In this document: positions 47,801 to 54,256 of the stretch, in pieces | Position numbering within the stretch: the first letter of the stretch is position 1 | How the letters are laid out: every line of letters begins with the position of its first letter | Source: an uncultured Prevotellaceae bacterium | GTDB lineage: Bacteria; Bacteroidota; Bacteroidia; Bacteroidales; Muribaculaceae | Assembly: GCA_900541935.1 (NCBI GenBank) | Contig: UQLZ01000004.1 | Span: 1 to 64,000, forward strand | Reading direction: 5' to 3' | DNA: 64,000 nt | Notes under the pieces: model-generated | What the model was told of the DNA's origin: nothing | Seen by the model: only the letters and a program-made list of their open reading frames with translations | Database searches by the model: none | Program-made: the position numbers and the translations under genes

Positions 47801-47878
47801 GAAACAATCAAGTGCAAGGAGCAGCGAGATAATTTGATGCGTCAAGTCCTTGACTTCTTTACAAATGAGAAAAAATAA
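44864..47878 (+). CDS. Exported golvesin-domain protein with an amidase-like catalytic core
   Basis: 1004 residues with a signal peptide (MRKISIFLAMAFMGSTMLFA). In databases such proteins are usually named xanthan lyase or golvesin C-terminal-like. The region KIIAMWQSHGWYFEQS (His156), FAFHSDAG (about residue 478) and AMLLELLSHQN (about 559) resembles in order and context the His, His and Glu motifs of Amidase_3 proteins. A golvesin-like beta-sandwich (about 275-370, WRVNVPETGKYAVYVSY) seems to be inserted between them. A fibronectin-like domain (about 610-700) and a C-terminal domain of unknown role (about 705-1004) follow. First gene of the operon. The peptidoglycan amidase reading is my inference. 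Confidence 0.7.
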   Translation: MRKISIFLAMAFMGSTMLFAEVKPLSEDKCQKINDIVKSTMPGNLVIGKVEVSSIEVDSKAKVVRVKMNENFAYIPFDRGYLDSLRDNVKESLGKQYAKYKVVLEVNERSAYDYLYDSKLSYTKRKNKEKFVYSTDPVKHPTRGLDGKIIAMWQSHGWYFEQSVDRWQWQRARIFQTVEDLYTQSFVMPYLMPMLENAGAYVISPRERDTRSVELIVDNDGGNSVGKYEEGNTKYNWSEGGVGFAYKQKQYEGFENPFKTGTYRQIKSVKKESDTSVAKWRVNVPETGKYAVYVSYATVENSAKDAHYTVNSSAGKHEFIVNQTMGGGTWVYLGHFYFTKKDGALIELGNASSDKNAIITADAVKIGGGMGNIARKVSDVVTANVKSSESDKKAEILKPRVKSDYAISGYPRFTEAARYWLQWAGIPDSVYSPSNGANDYTDDYKCRGIWVNYLAGGSSVLPKQKGLNIPVDMSFAFHSDAGTTMDNTIIGTLGIYCTKGDKYENGTDRLVSHKLTNYVMTNICNDVAAKFDSQWVRRGMWDKSYFEARVPEVPAMLLELLSHQNLADMRYGLDPAFRFTVSRAIYKGIVEFFANQEGIKNYEFQPLPVNSFAVTPAGEKSFKLTWKPTADTLSTRADAKSYIVYERTGEGGFRQVAITENTEYTVTVSDNAVHSYQIVAQNNGGISFPSETLSLGVADNSKGNVMVVNGFTRVSAPDSFDSGEIAGFMPAYDNGVPYINDISYIGEMVEFRRELPWMTDEACGFGTSRSNYETKVIAGNTFDFPVVHGQSILDAGYSFVSSSLEAVENGRIDLKQYKVVDLILGKQKTTVIGRGEKADKFAIFSDALQSAVKQYCEAGGNVFVSGSYVASDIWDNKKAEESKKEFASKVLGYKWGVGQAAYEGEVKFVPTYFDDFTTGNCTFTQKYNEDIYAVESPDAVMPADKDKGCTLLRYSENNISAGVVNDFGGYKTCVVGFPFETIKCKEQRDNLMRQVLDFFTNEKK

Positions 47879-47920
47879 ATTATAAATAATACAAATCAAA
47901 AATAAAAACCATTTAAAATT

Positions 47921-49387
47921 ATGAGTAAGATTAATTGCTTTATCCCTTTCCTCAACGCAGAGCAAGTTGAGAAGACAGTTGCTGGATTGAAAGAATCAGC
48001 CCTTGTGTCTAAAATCTTTTTGTTGGCAGGTGCCGATGCTGAAGGTACAGTAGAAGGCTGTGAAAAGATTGATATCAAAGGTCTTGAAAGCAGCGATACA
48101 ATGAAGAAAATTGCTGCTAATGCAGATGCTGATTATGTTCTTCTTTATACTAAGTATAATACCCTCGAATTTGGTATGTTTGCTTTGGAAAGAATGGTAA
48201 GAATTGCAAACGATTCTGCTGCTGGTATGGTTTATGCTGACCACTACAATGTTGTTGGCGATACTAAATCAAACGCTCCTGTTATTGACTATCAGGAAGG
48301 TAGTTTGCGTAACGATTTCGACTTCGGTTCTGTTCTTATGTTCAACGCTGCTGCATTCAAGAATGCTGCTGCTAAAATCAGTAAAGAATATGAATTTGCA
48401 GGTCTTTATGATATCCGCTTGAAAGTTACTCAAGAAGGTGCTGAATTGGTTCACATTAACGAATACTTGTATTCAGATGTTGAAAATGATACTCGTAAGA
48501 GTGGTGAAAAGATTTTCGACTACGTTGACCCAAGAAACAGAGGCGTTCAAATCGAAATGGAGGAGGCTTGTACAGACCACTTGAAGGTTATCGGCGGTTA
48601 CTTGGCTCCTGAATTCAAGAAAATCGAGTTCGATAAAGGTGAATTCGAATACGAAGCATCTGTTATCATCCCGGTAAGAAACCGTATCAGAACAATCCGC
48701 GACGCTATCAAGTCTGTTTTGATGCAAAAGACTGATTTCAAGTTCAACCTTATTGTTATCGATAACCTTTCTACTGACGGTACTACCGAGGCTATCGATG
48801 AATTTAAGGATGACGAAAGACTTATACATATTATTCCGGAAAGAAATGACCTCGGTATCGGCGGTTGCTGGAACCTTGGTGTTCACCATCCAAAATGCGG
48901 TAAGTTCGCTATTCAATTGGACAGTGATGACGTTTACAAAGATGAGAATACTTTGACTACTATGGTTAACGCATTCTACGAGCAAAACTGTGCAATGGTA
49001 GTTGGTACATATATGATGACTGACTTCAACATGAATATGATTGCTCCGGGTATCATTGACCACAAGGAATGGACTCCAGAAAACGGTAGAAACAATGCTT
49101 TGAGAATCAATGGTCTTGGTGCTCCTCGTGCTTTCTATACTCCAGTTCTTCGCGAAGTTAAGGTGCCTAACACAAGTTATGGTGAAGACTATGCTCTTGG
49201 CTTGAACTTCTCAAGAGAATACCAAATCGGTCGTGTTTATGACGTTGTTTACTTGTGCCGTCGTTGGGACGATAACTCTGACGCTTCTTTGGACGTTGTG
49301 AAGATGAACGGTCACAACCTTTACAAAGACAGAATCCGTACTTGGGAACTTAAAGCACGTATCGCATTTAATAAAAACAAAAAATAA
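47921..49387 (+). CDS. Family 2 glycosyltransferase with an extra N-terminal domain
   Basis: 488 residues without a signal peptide. The C-terminal half is a GT-A fold: ASVIIPVRNRIRTIRDAIKSVL (about 247-268), IVIDNLSTDGTTEAI, and the metal-binding FAIQLDSDDVYKDE. The N-terminal 240 residues (MSKINCFIPFLNAEQVEKTV) look like a second, degenerate GT-A-like domain. It acts in the cytoplasm on a nucleotide sugar; donor and acceptor are unknown. It is odd inside a degradation operon. It overlaps the next gene by one base (TAATG). Confidence 0.83.
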   Translation: MSKINCFIPFLNAEQVEKTVAGLKESALVSKIFLLAGADAEGTVEGCEKIDIKGLESSDTMKKIAANADADYVLLYTKYNTLEFGMFALERMVRIANDSAAGMVYADHYNVVGDTKSNAPVIDYQEGSLRNDFDFGSVLMFNAAAFKNAAAKISKEYEFAGLYDIRLKVTQEGAELVHINEYLYSDVENDTRKSGEKIFDYVDPRNRGVQIEMEEACTDHLKVIGGYLAPEFKKIEFDKGEFEYEASVIIPVRNRIRTIRDAIKSVLMQKTDFKFNLIVIDNLSTDGTTEAIDEFKDDERLIHIIPERNDLGIGGCWNLGVHHPKCGKFAIQLDSDDVYKDENTLTTMVNAFYEQNCAMVVGTYMMTDFNMNMIAPGIIDHKEWTPENGRNNALRINGLGAPRAFYTPVLREVKVPNTSYGEDYALGLNFSREYQIGRVYDVVYLCRRWDDNSDASLDVVKMNGHNLYKDRIRTWELKARIAFNKNKK

Positions 49388-50316
49388 TGCAGAAATTAGA
49401 TAAGAATATGGTAGCCTCATTCCTCAATCGTCAGATTGAGGATTGGGATACTGCCAATAAAAACTTTACAGCACTTAAAGACGTTAAGGTTAAGACATTT
49501 ACTATCGGTAAATCAAACTTTAAGGTGCAGTTCAATCCGGCACGTATCACTTCTTCTGCCGCTAAGGTGGACCCGAAGTCTCTTAAGGAAAGAAAATGCT
49601 TCCTTTGCGCTGCTAACCGTCCTGCTATCCAAGAAGGTATCGAATGGGGCAAATATACTGTATTGGTAAACCCGTTCCCAATTTTCCCGCGTCACTTGAC
49701 TATTCCAGATAATGGACACGTTGACCAAAAAATTGAAGGACGCATTGCTGATATGATGAACTTGGCTGCTGCGTTGGAAGACTATACTTTGTTCTATAAC
49801 GGTCCTAAGTGTGGTGCTTCGGCTCCTGACCACATGCACTTCCAAGGTGGTAACTGCGGTTTTATGCCTGTTGAAGAAGATATCAATAATGCAGATAAGG
49901 CAGAAGTTGCTGTTGCTGGAAATTCTAAGATGTTCCTTGCTAAGGGACTTGCTCAAAGTTGCTTCTTTATTGAGGCTCAATGCGTTGAGGAAGGTGAAGA
50001 ACTATTCAACCGTCTTTATGCACAATTGACAACTCCAGAGGGCGAAATTGAACCGATGTTGAATATCCTTTGCCGTTATACTGGCAGCGAATGGAATATT
50101 TTCGTTTTCCCAAGAAAGAAGCACCGTCCTGACTGCTATTTCAAGGAAGGCGACGAGAATATTCTCATCAGCCCGGCTTCTGTTGATATGGGTGGCGTAT
50201 TTATTACTCCGCTCGAAAAAGACTTCGAGAAGATTACAGCAGAAGATGTTAAGACTATTTTAGATGAAGTTTGCCTTTCTGAACAGGAAGCGCAAGAAAT
50301 TGCAGATAAATTGTAA
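49387..50316 (+). CDS. DUF4922 protein, HIT/GalT-like nucleotidyltransferase fold
   Basis: 309 residues, cytoplasmic. CFLC (71-74) suggests a metal site. FPRHLTIP (100-107) and DHMHFQGG (His149, His151, Gln153) reproduce the HxHxQ active site of GalT-type and ATP adenylyltransferase members of the HIT superfamily. These use the histidine as a nucleotidyl carrier or act as phosphorylases. No substrate is known for DUF4922. The neighbours suggest a sugar nucleotide or sugar phosphate (inference). It is coupled to the GT2 gene by overlapping stop and start. Confidence 0.8.
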   Translation: MQKLDKNMVASFLNRQIEDWDTANKNFTALKDVKVKTFTIGKSNFKVQFNPARITSSAAKVDPKSLKERKCFLCAANRPAIQEGIEWGKYTVLVNPFPIFPRHLTIPDNGHVDQKIEGRIADMMNLAAALEDYTLFYNGPKCGASAPDHMHFQGGNCGFMPVEEDINNADKAEVAVAGNSKMFLAKGLAQSCFFIEAQCVEEGEELFNRLYAQLTTPEGEIEPMLNILCRYTGSEWNIFVFPRKKHRPDCYFKEGDENILISPASVDMGGVFITPLEKDFEKITAEDVKTILDEVCLSEQEAQEIADKL

Positions 50317-50319
50317 GAT

Positions 50320-51636
50320 ATGAATCAGCCGCAAGTTAAAGTAGGTATTATGAGCGGGAAGTCGATAGGCTTCTCTTTCTCAGGTGATTATCAAGTTGAT
50401 GGCGTTGCTGTTAAAGGCGAGCATTCCGTATCCTTGCAAGATGGTAAGGTTCTTTGGAACGGTAACCTATATAGTGAAATAGAATTTACTCCTGTTAATT
50501 GCGAGAGCGATTTCTTTACTTTGTTTGATGTTACCATTGGTGTTAACTTCCACTGGGAACGAAAGGAAAATCAATCATTTAGAGGCTCGTTGCGTGTTAT
50601 CGTTGAAGGTGATAAATTGACTGCTGTCAATATTTTGCCGATTGAAGAATACCTGCTTAGCGTTATTTCTTCTGAGATGAGTGCAACGGCTTCTCTTGAA
50701 CTGCTTAAGGCGCATGCCGTTATTTCAAGAAGTTGGTTGCTTTCTCAAATCGAGAAAAATAAGGAACTGACTGCTTCGGCTGCTGAATATAAACCATGCA
50801 CTTTGACGGACACAGAACTTGTTCGCTGGTTTGACCGTGAGGACCACGTTAATTTTGACGTATGCGCCGACGACCACTGCCAGCGTTATCAGGGTATTAC
50901 TCGTGAATCTACGCAAAAGGTTAGAGAGGCTATTCAGGCAACATGGGGTGAGGTGCTTATGCACAACGGAAAACTTTGTGATGCCCGTTTCTCAAAGTCT
51001 TGTGGTGGCGTTTTCGAGGAATTTGAATATTGTTGGGAACCAACGCACCATGACTACCTTGTTGCTAAGCATGATGGTGCTGATGCCGACAATTTTCCAG
51101 ATTTGACCGTTGAAGAAAATGCAAGAGAGTGGATTCTTGGCTCTCCTGAATCGTTCTGTAACACTACTGACAAGAACATTTTGTCACAAGTTTTGAACAG
51201 TTATGATCAGGAAACAGTAGATTTCTACCGCTGGAAAGTTGAATATACTCAAGAAGAACTCTCTGAGTTGATTAAAAACCGTTCTGGTGTTGATTATGGT
51301 GATATTATTGACCTTGTTCCCGTTGCACGCGGAACATCTGGACGTCTTTACCGCATGAAAATCGTTGGATCAAAGAAAACAATGATTATCGGTAAGGAAT
51401 TGGAAATCCGCCGTACTTTGTCGCCTTCGCACCTTTACAGTTCTGCCTTTGTTGTAGAAAAAGAAGGTGAGAAGAACGGACTGCCACAAAAATTCGTTCT
51501 CAGAGGTGCCGGATGGGGCCATGGCGTTGGTCTTTGCCAAATCGGTGCTGCCGTGATGGGCGAAAAGGGATATAACTATAACCAAATACTTCAACATTAT
51601 TTTGTTGGCTCTGAAATCACAAAGATTTATAAATAA
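50320..51636 (+). CDS. SpoIID/LytB domain protein without a signal peptide
   Basis: 438 residues. SpoIID proteins are lytic transglycosylases, and LytB relatives stimulate amidases. The catalytic region reads LPIEEYLLSVISSEMSATAS (Glu in SSEM) and AHAVISRSWLL. A second motif is FSKSCGGVFEEFEYCW, and the C-terminal signature is GAGWGHGVGLCQIGAAVM. The N-terminus MNQPQVKVGIMSGKSIGFSF has no signal peptide or membrane helix, and no in-frame upstream start adds one, since the previous gene ends 3 bp earlier. If truly cytoplasmic, it would act on imported muropeptides. Confidence 0.88.
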   Translation: MNQPQVKVGIMSGKSIGFSFSGDYQVDGVAVKGEHSVSLQDGKVLWNGNLYSEIEFTPVNCESDFFTLFDVTIGVNFHWERKENQSFRGSLRVIVEGDKLTAVNILPIEEYLLSVISSEMSATASLELLKAHAVISRSWLLSQIEKNKELTASAAEYKPCTLTDTELVRWFDREDHVNFDVCADDHCQRYQGITRESTQKVREAIQATWGEVLMHNGKLCDARFSKSCGGVFEEFEYCWEPTHHDYLVAKHDGADADNFPDLTVEENAREWILGSPESFCNTTDKNILSQVLNSYDQETVDFYRWKVEYTQEELSELIKNRSGVDYGDIIDLVPVARGTSGRLYRMKIVGSKKTMIIGKELEIRRTLSPSHLYSSAFVVEKEGEKNGLPQKFVLRGAGWGHGVGLCQIGAAVMGEKGYNYNQILQHYFVGSEITKIYK

Positions 51637-51647
51637 CCAAATAAGAA

Positions 51648-53006
51648 ATGAATCAAGTAAAAACTCGAAATCCGTGGGCTTGGATTCCCACACTATATTT
51701 CGCACAGGGTATTCCTTTCATTTTCATCAATATGGTGACAATGGTGCTGTTTACTCAGTTGGGAATGTCGGAAACTGATGCGACTCTTTACACAGGTTGG
51801 TTGTACCTTCCTTGGGTTATTAAACCTTTCTGGGGACCAATTGTTGACATTATCAAAACAAAACGTTGGTGGACTGTTGTAATGCAGATTTGCGTTGCTG
51901 TAGGTCTTGCCGGTATCGCTTTTACTTTGCCGTTGCCGAATAAGGAGGAAATTTCACAAGGACTTCCGGTTAGCGCTTTTGCTATCTGCTTGTTCTTCTA
52001 TTTTATCACTGCATTCTGCTCTGCAACTCACGATATCGCTTCTGACGGTTTCTATATGATTGCTTTGGATACGAACCAACAGAGTATGTTTGTGGGTATC
52101 CGTTCTACTTTCTACCGTTGTGCCAGCGTTTTCGGTCAGGGTGGTCTTGTTATGATTGCCGGTGCTTTGGAAACTGCTATGGATGGTAATACTGCCGCTG
52201 CTTGGCAATGGACTGTTATCGGATGCTCTGTATTCTTCGGTCTTGTGTCTATCTGGCACTTGTTCATCCTCCCTGCTCCTGCTGCTGACAAGGCTGTTGG
52301 TGGCGATAGCCAGAAGAAAGGTGTTATGGATATCGTTAATGAATTTGCAGGCTCTTTCGTAACTTTCTTCAAGAAGAAGCACGTTATCTTGGCTATGCTA
52401 TTTATGCTTCTATACCGTCTCCCAGAGGCTCAGGTAGTGAAACTTTGCCAACCGTTCCTTTTGGCTTCAAGAGATGCCGGTGGTTTGGGTATGACACAGA
52501 CTGAGGTGGGTTTTGCTTACGGTACTCTTGCTATTATCGGTTTGACTGTCGGTGGTATCATCGGTGGTATTTGTGCTTCTCAAGGCGGTTTGAAGAAATG
52601 GATTTGGCCTATGGCTCTTGCAACTTCTTTGAACTGCGTGGCTTATATCATCCTTTCTAACGTTCAACCTGATTATAGTACTGTTGCTGGTAAGGCTATC
52701 ACTTTCTCTGCTATCATTCTTGAGCAATTTGCTTATGGATTTGGTTTCACTGCATTTATGCTCTTTATGATGTACTTTGCTGACGGTCCTTACAAAACTT
52801 CTCACTATGCAATCTGTACAGCATTCATGGCTCTTGGTATGATGTTGCCAGGTATGGCAGCTGGCTGGATTAAAGAGGTGCTTCTTGGTAACTCTTATAT
52901 CAACTTCTTCTGGTGGGTTTTGGCTTGTAACCTTGCTACTTGGTTGGTTACTGCTTTGGTTCGTCGCCATATCGACCCTGCTTATGGTGCTAAATCAAGT
53001 AAATAA
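51648..53006 (+). CDS. AmpG-like MFS transporter, probable MurNAc/muropeptide importer
   Basis: 452-residue inner-membrane protein with about 12 helices. It opens NPWAWIPTLYFAQGIPFIFI and contains the MFS loop WGPIVDIIKTKRWW. It resembles AmpG permeases, which import GlcNAc-anhydroMurNAc peptides. Tannerella forsythia has a MurNAc transporter (MurT) in a comparable gene neighbourhood. Here the gene lies between a SpoIID protein and a NamZ-like muramidase, so uptake of peptidoglycan sugars is a strong inference. The spacers are 11 and 5 bp. Confidence 0.85.
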   Translation: MNQVKTRNPWAWIPTLYFAQGIPFIFINMVTMVLFTQLGMSETDATLYTGWLYLPWVIKPFWGPIVDIIKTKRWWTVVMQICVAVGLAGIAFTLPLPNKEEISQGLPVSAFAICLFFYFITAFCSATHDIASDGFYMIALDTNQQSMFVGIRSTFYRCASVFGQGGLVMIAGALETAMDGNTAAAWQWTVIGCSVFFGLVSIWHLFILPAPAADKAVGGDSQKKGVMDIVNEFAGSFVTFFKKKHVILAMLFMLLYRLPEAQVVKLCQPFLLASRDAGGLGMTQTEVGFAYGTLAIIGLTVGGIIGGICASQGGLKKWIWPMALATSLNCVAYIILSNVQPDYSTVAGKAITFSAIILEQFAYGFGFTAFMLFMMYFADGPYKTSHYAICTAFMALGMMLPGMAAGWIKEVLLGNSYINFFWWVLACNLATWLVTALVRRHIDPAYGAKSSK

Positions 53007-53011
53007 TCGTT

Positions 53012-54250
53012 ATGAAGAAAATTGTTCTAACAGCAATATTGGCTATCTCAACATTGGTTGCTTCTGCTATTGTTAAACCAGGTGTGGAAGTTCTCCGCGA
53101 CGGAGGTTTCGAGCAGTTGCAGGGCAAACGAGTTGGTTTGTTGACTAACCCAAGTGGCGTTGACAATAATTTGGTATCTACTATTGATATTCTTGCACAG
53201 GCTAAGGGCGTTAAACTTAACGCCCTATACAGCCCTGAGCATGGTGTTCGTGGTGACGTTCTCGCTGGTGAAAAGGTTGACACTTACGTTGACAAGAATA
53301 CAGGCGTGAAGGTTTTCTCTCTTTATGGAAAGAACAAAAAACCGTCAGCAGAAATGCTAAAGGATATTGACGTTCTTGTATATGACATTCAGGACAATGG
53401 TTGCCGCTCATTTACTTTCATCAGCACAATGGGCTTGTGCATGGAGGCATGTGCGGAAAACGGCAAGGAGTTTATGGTTCTCGACCGTCCGAACCCGCTT
53501 TCTGGTTTGAAGGTTGAAGGTAACATCGTTGAAGAAGGTTTCTTCTCATTGGTTAGCCAGTTCCCGATTCCTTACCTTTACGGTCTGACTCCAGGCGAAC
53601 TTGCCCTTATGCTCAACGACGGTATGTTGAAGGGTGGCGTTAAGACTAAATTAACTGTCGTTCCTATGGAAGGATGGCACCGTTACATGACATTCGACCA
53701 AACAGGAATGCCATGGATTTTGCCTTCTCCTCACCAACCATACCCGCAATCGGCTATCTATTACCCTACAACAGGTATTATCGGTGAGTTGTACTTCGTT
53801 TCAATCGGTGTTGGCTATACTATGCCATTCCAGTTGATGTGTGCTCCTTGGATTGATGCCAATGAGTTCTGCAAGAGATTGACAGCAAAGAACCTTAAAG
53901 GTGTTTCTTTCCGTCCAATCCACATTAAGCCTTTCTATAGCGTAAGCAAGGGGGAAAATATCCAAGGTGTTCAAGTTTATGTAAATGACGTTCTCGATGC
54001 TGACTTGACTATGGTTCAATTCCATGCGATGGAAGTGTTGGCAGAGTTGTATCCTGACAAGCGTCTGCTTGACGAAGACGGAAAGGGTACTCTCGGTAAC
54101 CGTTGGAACATGTTCGACAAGGTTTGCGGTACAAGCAAAATCCGTGAAATGTTCTCTAAAAACTATAAGGTTGCCGACATCATTGATTATTGGAACAAGG
54201 ATGTTGAGGCATTCAAAATAAAATCGTCAAAATACTATTTGTATAACTAA
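53012..54250 (+). CDS. namZ: Exo-beta-N-acetylmuramidase NamZ-like (DUF1343)
   Basis: 412 residues with a signal peptide (MKKIVLTAILAISTLVASA), so it acts in the periplasm. DUF1343 features run throughout: GKRVGLLTNPSGVDNNL, LYSPEHGVRGD, DVLVYDIQDNGCRSFTFIST, VLDRPNPLSGLKVEGN, MPWILPSPHQPYP. The characterised family member NamZ (Bacillus YbbC) releases MurNAc from the non-reducing end of peptidoglycan chains. Its place directly between the AmpG-like permease and downstream murK and murQ agrees with a MurNAc-releasing step. Confidence 0.9.
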   Translation: MKKIVLTAILAISTLVASAIVKPGVEVLRDGGFEQLQGKRVGLLTNPSGVDNNLVSTIDILAQAKGVKLNALYSPEHGVRGDVLAGEKVDTYVDKNTGVKVFSLYGKNKKPSAEMLKDIDVLVYDIQDNGCRSFTFISTMGLCMEACAENGKEFMVLDRPNPLSGLKVEGNIVEEGFFSLVSQFPIPYLYGLTPGELALMLNDGMLKGGVKTKLTVVPMEGWHRYMTFDQTGMPWILPSPHQPYPQSAIYYPTTGIIGELYFVSIGVGYTMPFQLMCAPWIDANEFCKRLTAKNLKGVSFRPIHIKPFYSVSKGENIQGVQVYVNDVLDADLTMVQFHAMEVLAELYPDKRLLDEDGKGTLGNRWNMFDKVCGTSKIREMFSKNYKVADIIDYWNKDVEAFKIKSSKYYLYN

Positions 54251-54256
54251 GAATAT

